Shown here: in pieces, positions 5,764 through 12,441 of the stretch
Position numbering within the stretch: the stretch's first letter is position 1
Layout: every line of letters begins with the position of its first letter
Assembly: GCA_023408075.1 (NCBI GenBank)
Contig: JAEYKW010000049.1
Coordinates: forward strand, 1 to 21,624
Direction: 5' to 3'
From: Bacillota bacterium
Lineage (GTDB): Bacteria > Bacillota > Clostridia > Christensenellales > SZUA-584
DNA: 21,624 bases
Program-made: the position numbers and the translations under genes
Notes under the pieces: generated by a model
What the model saw: the letters and a program-made list of their open reading frames with translations, nothing else
Databases searched by the model: none
What the model was told of the DNA's origin: nothing

Positions 5764-5910
5764 ATGAAGCATATCAAAACAGTCGTGAAGGGCAGCCTCA
5801 AGGACAAGAAGGAAAAGACGGGCTGCGGCGAGTGCCAGACCTCGTGCCAGTCGGCATGCAAAACGTCCTGCACGCTCGCGAATCAGCGCTGTGAGAAAAA
5901 AATCAGATAA
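5764..5910 (+). CDS. scfA: SCIFF ribosomal peptide precursor (six cysteines in forty-five residues)
   Basis: A 48-aa ribosomally made peptide. After the conserved head MKHIKT and a lysine-rich leader comes the signature CGECQTSCQSACKTSC. The six cysteines are at 21, 24, 28, 32, 36 and 43. In this family a radical-SAM enzyme links cysteine sulfur to an alpha carbon, forming a thioether; the biological role of the product is still unclear. AAGGAG lies 6 bases before the ATG, a strong promoter lies upstream and a terminator follows at 5938. The peptide therefore appears to have its own transcript, apart from the maturase gene 380 bases downstream. The sequence fits the family so well that the call is secure. 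Confidence 0.95.
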   Translation: MKHIKTVVKGSLKDKKEKTGCGECQTSCQSACKTSCTLANQRCEKKIR

Positions 5911-5937
5911 CGACATATTATCGGCGTTGTCCGGACG

Positions 5938-5970
5938 AAAGCGCGGCACTCGTGTCGCTTTTTTGTTTTT
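5938..5970 (+). terminator. Terminator after the SCIFF precursor
   Basis: AAAGCG (5938-5943) pairs with CGCTTT (5956-5961), with CAC/GTG pairing inside the loop. The tail TTTTTTGTTTTT is strongly U-rich. It should end most transcripts before the maturase gene. Confidence 0.75.
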
Positions 5971-5980
5971 GAGGGAATAG

Positions 5981-6057
5981 ACAATCCTCAGTCAGCGGCC
6001 ACATGGCCTAAGCCTCCTTTTGAAAGGAGGTGGCGCGCGGAGCGCGACGGAGGATTG
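5981..6057. repeat. Palindromic MITE/REP-like element, short copy
   Basis: The element begins ACAATCCTCAGTC and ends GACGGAGGATTG, near-perfect terminal inverted repeats. Inside, CCTCCTTT-TG-AAAGGAGG forms a hairpin and GCGCG/CGCGC pairing follows. The last ~49 bases are nearly identical to the end of the second copy at 6141-6254. Similar palindromic repeats are common between genes of gut Firmicutes. No coding capacity. Confidence 0.7.
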
Positions 6058-6084
6058 CGGCGTCCTACGGCGCATCGAATGTAG

Positions 6085-6106
6085 GGGTCGGCCTCTGGGA
6101 CGACCC
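6085..6106. repeat. Hairpin between the two MITE-like copies
   Basis: GGGTCG (6085-6090) pairs with CGACCC (6101-6106) around GCCTCTGGGA. The GTAGGGGTCGGCCTCTGG motif is one I associate with dispersed repeats of gut Firmicutes, so 6058-6140 is probably part of the same composite insertion. Confidence 0.45.
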
Positions 6107-6140
6107 GCCCGCTCACGCCTTCCGTCAAATTGCCGGACAG

Positions 6141-6254
6141 ACAATCCTCAGTCAGCTTGCGCTGACAGCTCCTTTGCCAAAGGAGCCTAACCGGTGCCGT
6201 GTCTTAAGCCTCCTTTTGAAAGGAGGTGGCACGCGAAGCGCGACGGAGGATTGT
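6141..6254. repeat. Palindromic MITE/REP-like element, long copy
   Basis: The terminal inverted repeats ACAATCCTC and GAGGATTGT are perfect. Internal hairpins are GTCAGC-TTGC-GCTGAC, CTCCTTT-GCC-AAAGGAG and CCTCCTTT-TG-AAAGGAGG. The left 18 bases repeat exactly the start of the short copy, and the right ~49 bases match its end. The element ends 37 bases before the maturase start codon. Any RNA crossing this area would be highly structured. Confidence 0.7.
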
Positions 6255-6290
6255 GCAGCGTATGCCATTACCAAACACAAGGAGAATCCA

Positions 6291-7616
6291 TTGATACACA
6301 CGTTTAAATACGGCGAAACCGGCTTTGTGCTGGACGTCGAAACAGGCAGCGTCCACGTGCTCGACGACGAAGCGTTCGAAGCCGTGAAGCGGCTGGACAC
6401 AATCGAAAAAAACGGCGGCGATGTGGCTGCGGCGCTCGCTGAGGGCGGGCCGCTCATGGACGAAATCACCGCGCTTAAGGACGAAGGGCTGCTGTTCTCG
6501 GCACCCGCCGAGGGCGAAGCAATGCCCGAAAACGTCGTCAAGGCGATGTGCCTGCACCTCGCGCACGACTGCAACCTGCGCTGCGACTACTGCTTCGCCA
6601 AGGGCGGAGCGTTCGCGGGGCGGCGCGAGCTGATGAGCGCGGACACCGCCAAAGCCGCGATCGATTTTCTGATCGGCGTCTCGGGTACGCGGCGCAACCT
6701 CGAGATCGACTTTTTCGGCGGTGAACCACTGCTCAACTTCGAGGTGCTCAAAGAGACCGTCGCTTATGCGCGCAGCATCGAAGCCGCGAAGGGCAAGAAC
6801 TTCCGCTTCACGGTCACAACCAACGCGTACCGCGTGACGGACGAAATGAGAGAGTACATCAACAATGAGATGAACAACGTCGTGGTCAGCATCGACGGGC
6901 GGCCGCATGTGCACGACGCCGTGAGGAAGACGGCGGGCGGCGGCGGCAGCTACGCGCGCGTCGCGGAGAACGCCAAGGCGCTGCTGCTGAATCGCGAGGG
7001 CGAATACTATGTGCGCGGCACATTCACGGCGGACAACCTCGACTTTGCGGAGGACGTGCTGCATGTCGCGGACATGGGCTTTTGGGGCCTGTCCATCGAA
7101 CCCGTGGTGACCAACGGCGCGAACGCGATCAAAGAAGAACACCTGCCCGCCATATTCGAAGAATACGACCGGCTCGCTGCGGAATACGCGCGGCGGCGCA
7201 AGAGCGGCAACGGCTTCACATTCTTTCACTTCATGGTCGATTTGGGCGCGGGTCCGTGCCGGGCCAAGCGTGTCCGGGGCTGCGGCGCGGGCACCGAATA
7301 CGTCGCCGTTGCGCCGACGGGAGATATCTACCCCTGCCATCAGTTTGTGGGGCAGGAAGCGTACCGGCTCGGCAGCGTGTATGAAGCGGGGCTTGATCAA
7401 ACGGTCGCCAAACAGTTTGAGGACTGCAATATATACAACATGGAAGACTGCAGGAGCTGCTGGGCAAAATACTACTGCAGCGGCGGGTGTGCCGCGGCAA
7501 ACGTGAACACGAACGGCGACATTCTGCAGCCGTACCGCATCGGCTGTGAAATGCAAAGAAAAAGGCTCGAGATCGCCATTGGCATGGCGGCGCTGGAGCA
7601 GATGGAGGACGTATGA
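6291..7616 (+). CDS. scfB: SCIFF maturase, radical SAM/SPASM thioether-forming enzyme
   Basis: A 441-aa cytosolic iron-sulfur enzyme that matures the SCIFF peptide encoded at 5764. Residues 1-80 form a peptide-recognition-like N-terminal part (IHTFKYGETGFVLDVETG). The radical-SAM cluster motif CNLRCDYC occupies 94-101 and FFGGEPLLNF follows. The C-terminal SPASM region holds the auxiliary-cluster cysteines, seen in GPCRAKRVRGCGAG, IYPCHQF, CRSCWAKYYCSGGC and GCEMQRKR. The start is taken as TTG at 6291, since AAGGAG lies 6 bases upstream and family members begin at this point. An open frame continues upstream to 6030 but runs through the repeat elements and is not credible. The last codon overlaps the next ATG. 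Confidence 0.93.
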   Translation: MIHTFKYGETGFVLDVETGSVHVLDDEAFEAVKRLDTIEKNGGDVAAALAEGGPLMDEITALKDEGLLFSAPAEGEAMPENVVKAMCLHLAHDCNLRCDYCFAKGGAFAGRRELMSADTAKAAIDFLIGVSGTRRNLEIDFFGGEPLLNFEVLKETVAYARSIEAAKGKNFRFTVTTNAYRVTDEMREYINNEMNNVVVSIDGRPHVHDAVRKTAGGGGSYARVAENAKALLLNREGEYYVRGTFTADNLDFAEDVLHVADMGFWGLSIEPVVTNGANAIKEEHLPAIFEEYDRLAAEYARRRKSGNGFTFFHFMVDLGAGPCRAKRVRGCGAGTEYVAVAPTGDIYPCHQFVGQEAYRLGSVYEAGLDQTVAKQFEDCNIYNMEDCRSCWAKYYCSGGCAAANVNTNGDILQPYRIGCEMQRKRLEIAIGMAALEQMEDV

Positions 7617-8128
7617 TACAGGCGGTAAACGGCATTGACCCCGCGAAGGACAGAACGGCCTATGTGCATCCCTCGGGGGTGGTCATCGGCGATGTGACGC
7701 TGCACAAGGAAGCGAGCGTGTGGCCGTGCGCCGTGGTGCGCGGCGACCTCGCGCACATTGAGATCGGTGAGCGCACGAACATACAGGACGGCTGCCTGCT
7801 GCACACCACGCATCTGCCGCTCATCATCGGCAGCGATGTGACGGTGGGGAACGGCGCAATACTGCACTCGTGCGACATCGGCGCAGGCACGTTGATAGGC
7901 ATGGGCGCGATCATACTTGATGCGGCGAAAGTCGGCGAGAACTGCGTGATTGGCGCGGGCACATTGATTCCCGGCGGCAAGGTGATTCCGGACAACAGTG
8001 TGGTGTTCGGCAATCCGTACCGCATTGTGCGCAGCGTGACCGAAGCGGATATGAAAAACAACGCCGAAGGCGTTGCACATTATGTGAAGCAGATTAAAAA
8101 TTACATAAAAACGGGCATTATCAGGTAG
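7613..8128 (+). CDS. Gamma-carbonic-anhydrase-like hexapeptide-repeat protein
   Basis: A 171-aa left-handed beta-helix protein of the YrdA/gamma-carbonic-anhydrase family. Hexapeptide turns run from about residue 16 to 130 (VVIGDV, IEIGER, IIGSDV, GIDIG-like IGAGTL), then a C-terminal helix. In active enzymes three histidines bind the metal. Here H64 (CLLHTT) and H85 (AILHSC) are present, but the position of the middle histidine, normally in VTIGHNA, reads VTVGNGA with N80. Carbonic anhydrase activity is therefore doubtful; H67 might substitute. The start codon overlaps the maturase stop (ATGA), so the two are translationally coupled. It converges with and overlaps the glpP gene by 8 bases. 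Confidence 0.85.
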   Translation: MIQAVNGIDPAKDRTAYVHPSGVVIGDVTLHKEASVWPCAVVRGDLAHIEIGERTNIQDGCLLHTTHLPLIIGSDVTVGNGAILHSCDIGAGTLIGMGAIILDAAKVGENCVIGAGTLIPGGKVIPDNSVVFGNPYRIVRSVTEADMKNNAEGVAHYVKQIKNYIKTGIIR

Positions 8129-8690
8129 CTTCCGTCCAGAGCACCTCATTTCCGGTGGAGACCCCGATCGCGCCGCTCGACAGCGCGTCGATGACCTGTC
8201 TGCGTTCGGTGATCAGCCCGCCCGCAATCACGGGCGTGTCCACCTCCTGCGTAAACCGTTTGATCACATTCGGTATAATGCCGGGCATCAGCTCAATCAT
8301 CGAGGGGCGTACCTTCGCGGCTGTGCGCACGGCGTTCTCGTATGAGGCGCTGTCCACCATAAAAAAGCGCTGTATCGCGAATATGCCCTGATCACGCGCG
8401 TACTTCACGAGCGCGGAGCGCGTGCTGATAATGCCGCTCGGGCTCATGCTCGTCTGCACATAGTCAAGCGCCCGCGTGCTCGCCGCGAGGCCGTCGATCA
8501 AATCCATATGCAAAAAAACCCGTGTGCCGTTCTTTTTGGCGGTGTCTACAAGCGCCTTGGCGGAAAAGATGTCGGTATTGATGAGAAACACGTTGGGGAC
8601 ACCAAGGCAAAGCGCGCGTTCGAGCAACTGCCGGTTCTGAACCGCAGCGATCACCGGGCTGTCCTTCACGGCCTCCACACAATCATGCAT
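8121..8690 (-). CDS. glpP: GlpP-type glycerol-3-phosphate-responsive antiterminator
   Basis: A 189-aa cytoplasmic protein, close to the usual length of GlpP (about 190 aa). It shows the family's TIM-barrel-like pattern: SPVIAAVQN near 11-19, FLINTDIF near 35-42, FLHMDLIDGLA near 59-69, IISTRSALVKYARDQG near 87-102, IELMPGIIP near 142-150 and PVIAGGLI near 163-170. In Bacillus GlpP binds leader RNA of glycerol-use genes in the presence of glycerol-3-phosphate and prevents termination. The ATG at 8690 has AAAGGAGG 7 bases upstream; the longer frame is spurious. No glpF, glpK or glpD is in the window, so its targets lie elsewhere. Confidence 0.88.
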   Translation of the reverse strand: MHDCVEAVKDSPVIAAVQNRQLLERALCLGVPNVFLINTDIFSAKALVDTAKKNGTRVFLHMDLIDGLAASTRALDYVQTSMSPSGIISTRSALVKYARDQGIFAIQRFFMVDSASYENAVRTAAKVRPSMIELMPGIIPNVIKRFTQEVDTPVIAGGLITERRQVIDALSSGAIGVSTGNEVLWTEAT

Positions 8691-8721
8691 GCAGGTGCCT
8701 CCTTTCTCTAATCTAAAGCGT

Positions 8722-8751
8722 ATTATATCACGCATTGCGCAGTATTTACAA
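8722..8751 (-). promoter_or_regulatory. Promoter of glpP
   Basis: On the minus strand TTGTAA (8751-8746) and a perfect TATAAT (8727-8722) are separated by 18 bases. They sit about 30 bases before the GlpP start codon. Confidence 0.7.
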
Positions 8752-8789
8752 AGAATATTGAAAATGTTATGATTGGCGGGGGGAAGCCT

Positions 8790-9716
8790 ATGAAACCACA
8801 CGAATTCAGCTTTGTTTCGTCTGACGGAACGGTGATTTGCGCCTACAAATGGGACACAGACGCGCCCAAAGCGGTGGTGCAGATTGCGCACGGTGCCATT
8901 GAGCACGCCATGCGGTATGACGATTTCGCGCAGGCGCTGAGCAGCCACGGCTTCGTGGTATACGCAGACGACCATCGCGGCCACGGCCGTACGGCGGGCA
9001 GTGTGGAAAACGTCGCATATTTCGGCGATCGCAGCGGCGGTTTCAGCACATCTGTGGACGATCTGCATGTTCTATCAAAGCGTATTCGTGAAGAGAATCC
9101 CGGGCTGCCCGTATTTTTATTTGGGCACAGCATGGGCTCGCTGATGGCGCGTGTGTACGCGTCTCGGTATGGCTCGGAACTCAAAGGGCTGATTCTCACA
9201 GGCACCGGGCGTGTAAGTGCTCCGCTGATTGCGCTGGTGCGCGGTATGGCGCGCATGATCATGGCGATGCACGGACGCAGGCATCGGTCGCCTTTTTTGC
9301 ATATGCTTGTATTCGGCACGCTCAACAAGCCGTTTAAAGGCGAGACGGGCAATGAGTTCATCTGTTCGGACGAAGCGGTGGTCAAAGCCTACGCGGCAGA
9401 CCCGTACTGCGGCAACTTGAGCACAGTGGAATTCATCTATGAGCTGCTGGGCGGCACACGCTTGGCGGCATTGAAAAGCACTTTCGCGCGCTATCCCCAA
9501 AGCCTGCCGCTGTTTATCGGCGCAGGTGAGTTCGACAGCATGGGCGGCAGCAAATTAAAGGCCGTGAAGCAGGACGTGGCGGATTTTAAAAAAACGGGCG
9601 TGGCCGATTTTGAGTTTAAGATCTACGAGGGCATGCGCCATGAGATACTCAACGAGAAGGATAAACACCGGGTGTATGAGGACATCAACGCCTGGATTGA
9701 CAGCAGAACAGGCTAA
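8790..9716 (+). CDS. Alpha/beta hydrolase, monoacylglycerol-lipase-like (serine aminopeptidase S33 type)
   Basis: A 308-aa protein without signal peptide. The oxyanion region is QIAHGAIEH (31-39), the nucleophile elbow GHSMG has S114, the acid is probably D249 in GAGEFDS, and the base H284 in EGMRHE. This order and the HGAIEHA/DHRGHGRT motifs are typical of lysophospholipase or monoglyceride-lipase relatives that cleave acylglycerols or lysolipids. The ATG at 8790 follows a GGGGGGAAG site; an ATG at 8769 in frame lacks one. The gene is divergent from glpP, which fits a loose link to glycerol release, and is followed 12 bases later by the oxidoreductase gene, so they form an operon. The true substrate is unknown. 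Confidence 0.85.
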   Translation: MKPHEFSFVSSDGTVICAYKWDTDAPKAVVQIAHGAIEHAMRYDDFAQALSSHGFVVYADDHRGHGRTAGSVENVAYFGDRSGGFSTSVDDLHVLSKRIREENPGLPVFLFGHSMGSLMARVYASRYGSELKGLILTGTGRVSAPLIALVRGMARMIMAMHGRRHRSPFLHMLVFGTLNKPFKGETGNEFICSDEAVVKAYAADPYCGNLSTVEFIYELLGGTRLAALKSTFARYPQSLPLFIGAGEFDSMGGSKLKAVKQDVADFKKTGVADFEFKIYEGMRHEILNEKDKHRVYEDINAWIDSRTG

Positions 9717-9728
9717 GAGGAGAGGCGG

Positions 9729-10853
9729 ATGAAGGTTTACAAAGTCGGGATACTGGGGCTCGGCAACATCGGGCGCGTGCATGCGTATGCCGCCGGCGCG
9801 ATGCCGTATCTTTACGATCTGCCCTTCAGAGTCACACTCGGCGGCGTATACAACCGCACGTACGAGAAGTCGCTCGCCGCAGTGGGCAAGCTCGGGTTTG
9901 AGTTTGCGGCGAAAACGCCCGAAGAGCTGCTCTCGCGCAGCGATATCGATGCGGTCTGTCTGTGTCTGCCAAACCATCAGCACGAGGAGTATGCGCTCAA
10001 GGCCTTGGCAGCAGGCAAGCACCTTTACTGTGAAAAGCCGCTTTGTTTAAGCCATGAAGGGGCTCTTAAAATCGGTGAAGCGGCCAAAAAAGCGAACGTC
10101 AAGGTGCAGATGGTGTTTCAGAACCGGTTTTTTCCCGCAGTGATGCGCGCCAAGCAGCTTATGGATGAAGGGCGGATCGGGCGACTGTACAGCTTTGAGG
10201 CCAAATACTATCACGCCTCGAACATCGACCCGGATAAGCCGTTTGGCTGGCACCACTCAAAAAGCCTGTCGGGCGGCGGCACGCTGACCGATATGGGGTC
10301 GCACATCATCGATCTGATATCGCACCTTTGCGGCCCGTATGCGCGCGTTAATGCGGCGCTGCAGACCGCCGTCGAGATGCGGCGCGACGGTGACACGCTG
10401 CGTGCGGTGGAGACGGAGGACGCGGGATATGTGATCGCAGCGCTCAAGAACGGCGCAACCGGCACGATCGTCGCATCCAAGCTGGCCACAGGCACCAACG
10501 ACGAGCTCGAAATACGCTTGTTCGGGGAAAAGGGTGCACTGCGCTTTTCTACCGAGAACCCGAATCGGCTTGAGTTTTACGACAATACCGATAAGGGTGG
10601 TGCATTCGGCGGCGAAAAGGGGATCAAGCTGATCGAATCGTATCAGCGCTTTGACCCGCCCGGCGGCATGACGCCGCCGCCCAAGGCCGGCATCGGCTGG
10701 GTGAGGGCGCATGTGCACAGCATGTATTCGTTTTTCGATTGCGTGCACAGCGGCAAAGAATGTAGCCCGTCCTTGCAGGACGGTATATATAATCAATTTG
10801 TGCTCGAAAAGATGGCCGAATCCGCGAGGGAAGGCACTTGGGAAGCGCTATAA
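9729..10853 (+). CDS. Gfo/Idh/MocA family NAD(P)-dependent oxidoreductase
   Basis: A 374-aa cytosolic dehydrogenase. The N-terminal Rossmann fold carries the nucleotide-binding motif GLGNIG at 10-15, and the catalytic-region motif CEKPL lies at 101-105. A larger beta-sheet domain follows, with GGGTLTDMGSHIIDLI near 178-193, typical of the family. Members oxidise or reduce sugars, inositols or related polyols; the exact substrate cannot be told. AGAGGAGAGGCGG precedes the ATG. The gene is co-directional with the hydrolase upstream and ends just before a hairpin that separates it from the sigma-factor regulators. Confidence 0.88.
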   Translation: MKVYKVGILGLGNIGRVHAYAAGAMPYLYDLPFRVTLGGVYNRTYEKSLAAVGKLGFEFAAKTPEELLSRSDIDAVCLCLPNHQHEEYALKALAAGKHLYCEKPLCLSHEGALKIGEAAKKANVKVQMVFQNRFFPAVMRAKQLMDEGRIGRLYSFEAKYYHASNIDPDKPFGWHHSKSLSGGGTLTDMGSHIIDLISHLCGPYARVNAALQTAVEMRRDGDTLRAVETEDAGYVIAALKNGATGTIVASKLATGTNDELEIRLFGEKGALRFSTENPNRLEFYDNTDKGGAFGGEKGIKLIESYQRFDPPGGMTPPPKAGIGWVRAHVHSMYSFFDCVHSGKECSPSLQDGIYNQFVLEKMAESAREGTWEAL

Positions 10854-10882
10854 ACGGCACGCCCGCAGGGGCAGCCTATAGC
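10847..10882 (+). promoter_or_regulatory. Hairpin between oxidoreductase and STAS genes
   Basis: GCTATA (10847-10852) pairs with TATAGC (10877-10882), with inner GGC/GCC and GCCC/GGGG pairings. No U-run follows, so it is not a classical terminator. It could be an RNA processing or mRNA-stabilising structure. Confidence 0.35.
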
Positions 10883-10900
10883 AGAAGGGAGGGGTGGCTG

Positions 10901-11221
10901 ATGCTTTTGGACGCGAACTATGATGAGAACCGGAACAGATGGGATGTTCATCTCTACGGTGAAGTCGATATATATAACGCCGAGAGCTTAAAATCCGAGT
11001 TGCATGCGATGATCGACGAAAAGAAAGCGGATATAGTGCTGGACTGCATGAGCTTGAAGTATATTGATTCGACAGGGCTCGGTGTGCTGGTCAGTGCGCT
11101 CAAGAAGGTGAAAGAGGCAAAAAAACAGATCAGCATCATCAATTTAAAGCCGTATATCGCCAAGATTTTCACGTTGACGGGGCTCGACAAAATCTTTCTT
11201 ATCGAGGTGGATGAAACGTGA
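10901..11221 (+). CDS. Anti-sigma factor antagonist (STAS domain, SpoIIAA/RsbV-like)
   Basis: A 106-aa single-domain STAS protein. The segment CMSLKYIDSTGLGVLVSALK (near 47-66) contains the DSTG motif whose serine is phosphorylated by the partner anti-sigma kinase. When unphosphorylated, such proteins bind the kinase and free the sigma factor. The ATG at 10901 is taken because a GGGAGGGGTG site stands just upstream; the upstream frame from 10838 overlaps the oxidoreductase. The stop overlaps the GTG start of the next gene, so the two are co-translated. It heads a four-gene partner-switching module. Confidence 0.88.
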   Translation: MLLDANYDENRNRWDVHLYGEVDIYNAESLKSELHAMIDEKKADIVLDCMSLKYIDSTGLGVLVSALKKVKEAKKQISIINLKPYIAKIFTLTGLDKIFLIEVDET

Positions 11222-11586
11222 ACGGCGACGTCATACGTTTGCAATTTCCCGCCCGGCCCGATTATATACTCGCTGTAAGGCTGGCGGTATCCGCGGTGGC
11301 AGAGCGCGTGGGCTTTGATATTGAGGACATAGAAGACTTAAAGGTGGCGAGTGCCGAGGCCTGTACTTTGCTGCTGTCGGCAGGGGCACGGCAGATCGAT
11401 ATCAGCCTCACAGTTCAAAGCGGGCTCGAGCTTTTGTTTGAGGCGCAGGGCAGCACGCAGAAAACCTCTCAGGATTCCGATGGCTTAAGCCAATATCTGC
11501 TTGACGCGCTGGTGGATTCGTGCGAAATTAACACAGAAGACGGCGCGGCAAAAAGCGTCCGCCTGATAAAGACACTTTTGTTGTGA
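11218..11586 (+). CDS. Degenerate RsbW/SpoIIAB-like anti-sigma protein
   Basis: A 122-aa protein in the position of spoIIAB/rsbW between a STAS antagonist and a sigma factor. Residues 40-54 (DLKVASAEACTLLLS) align with the N-box of these GHKL ATPases, usually EACTNAV, but the metal-binding asparagine is replaced by leucine (L51). The later DSGGG- and GRGL-type ATP-lid motifs are not seen, and the protein is some 20 residues shorter than usual. It may bind sigma or antagonist without kinase activity. The start is GTG, overlapping the previous stop, with GAGGTGG about 10 bases upstream. The functional kinase is probably the protein at 12442. Confidence 0.7.
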   Translation: MNGDVIRLQFPARPDYILAVRLAVSAVAERVGFDIEDIEDLKVASAEACTLLLSAGARQIDISLTVQSGLELLFEAQGSTQKTSQDSDGLSQYLLDALVDSCEINTEDGAAKSVRLIKTLLL

Positions 11587-11592
11587 TATTTT

Positions 11593-11616
11593 CCCGAAAA
11601 GCGCTGCTTTTAGGGG
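11593..11616 (+). promoter_or_regulatory. Hairpin in the gap before the sigma-factor gene
   Basis: CCC-G-AAAAGC pairs with GCTTTT-A-GGG around a GCT loop. It lies in the 48-base gap upstream of the sigma gene's ribosome binding site. It may reduce read-through or influence mRNA stability; the function is not clear. Confidence 0.3.
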
Positions 11617-11634
11617 TTATTTCTGGGGATAATT

Positions 11635-12378
11635 ATGAGTGAGCGGTGGGCGAATCTCAATGAACAGGCGCTTTTTGAGCGCTATGAGAAAAGCCGTGAC
11701 GAGGCGCTGAGAAACTTCATACTGGAGAAATATTTATACATTGCCGAGATCGTAGCCAAGAAATTTGTGGGCAGAGGCGTGGAATTCGACGACCTTTTTC
11801 AGGTGGCGTCGCTGGCGCTCGTGAAGGCGCTCGACAGATACGAATGTGCGCGGGGCGTCAAATTTGCGAGCTTTGCAACGCCGACGCTTGTGGGTGAAAT
11901 CAAGAATTATTTCCGCGACAAGACGCGGATGATCCGTATTTCACGGCGCGAAAGCGAGATGATCAGAAAGCTCGATGAGGCGAAGAGCGTTCTTTCGGCC
12001 AGGATGGGGCATGGCGCGACGCCGGAGAACATTGCCGAATACTTATCCTTAAGCGTGGAGCGCGTGCTCGAGCTCATGGAAGCGCAGTCGGCCGGATACG
12101 CGGCATCCCTCGATAATTATATCGCGCTCAACGAGGATACGAAGTTTATCAAGCTGGTCGGCAGCACCGACAATGCGTATGAAAAGATAGAAGACAGGGA
12201 TTATCTCGCCTATTGCTTTGAGCATCTGAGCGAAATTGAAAGACAGGTTATTCAGCAGCGTTACGAGAATGACTTGAGTCAGCGCGAGGTGGCGGCGATG
12301 CTCGGCGTTTCACAAATGTACATATCGCGCATCGAACGCAGGATACTTGTCAAGTTTAGAAATTTCTACGAAAAATAG
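11635..12378 (+). CDS. RNA polymerase sigma factor, SigB/SigF/SigG group
   Basis: A 247-aa sigma-70 family group 3 factor. Region 2 covers about 30-95 (EFDDLFQVASLALVKALDRY, then GVKFASFATPTLVGEIKNYFRD), region 3 about 100-170, and region 4 about 190-245 with the -35 recognition helix-turn-helix LSQREVAAMLGVSQMYISRI. Length and motifs match stress or sporulation sigma factors controlled by partner switching. Genes on both sides encode the matching regulators. Its position among STAS and RsbW-like genes recalls spoIIA, but the extra intact kinase downstream and the sigma-B-like promoter there favour a SigB-like stress factor. The exact paralogue cannot be fixed by eye. Confidence 0.87.
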   Translation: MSERWANLNEQALFERYEKSRDEALRNFILEKYLYIAEIVAKKFVGRGVEFDDLFQVASLALVKALDRYECARGVKFASFATPTLVGEIKNYFRDKTRMIRISRRESEMIRKLDEAKSVLSARMGHGATPENIAEYLSLSVERVLELMEAQSAGYAASLDNYIALNEDTKFIKLVGSTDNAYEKIEDRDYLAYCFEHLSEIERQVIQQRYENDLSQREVAAMLGVSQMYISRIERRILVKFRNFYEK

Positions 12379-12404
12379 GTTTAGATGCCTTCTGTAATGG
12401 GTAT
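12379..12404 (+). promoter_or_regulatory. Sigma-B-type promoter upstream of the RsbW-like gene
   Basis: GTTTAG (12379-12384) and GGGTAT (12399-12404) are separated by 14 bases, matching the SigB consensus GTTTAA-N12-15-GGGTAT in all but one position. It starts one base after the sigma gene's stop codon and 38 bases before the kinase gene, suggesting that the sigma factor drives expression of its own inhibitor. Confidence 0.65.
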
Positions 12405-12441
12405 ATAGATGTAAGAAGCACGGTGTGCGCCAAAGGGCGGC

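Noticed and set aside
5981..6254. The repeats read as an attachment site or insertion-sequence ends with a transposase
   Set aside because: No transposase lies between the inverted repeats. Two related palindromic units of about 77 and 114 bases fit non-autonomous MITE/REP-type repeats better.
6030..6290. Upstream extension of the maturase frame
   Set aside because: It runs through the two palindromic repeat elements. The TTG at 6291 has a proper ribosome binding site and gives the family's usual N-terminus.
6204..7556. Long minus-strand open frame (450 codons) opposite the SCIFF maturase
   Set aside because: It mirrors a GC-rich gene with secure motifs on the other strand. It has low-complexity Arg/Ala/Val-rich content, no domains and no ribosome binding site.
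8691..9068. N-terminal extension of the GlpP frame on the minus strand
   Set aside because: It overlaps the divergent hydrolase gene and the promoter region. The ATG at 8690 has a strong ribosome binding site and the normal protein length.
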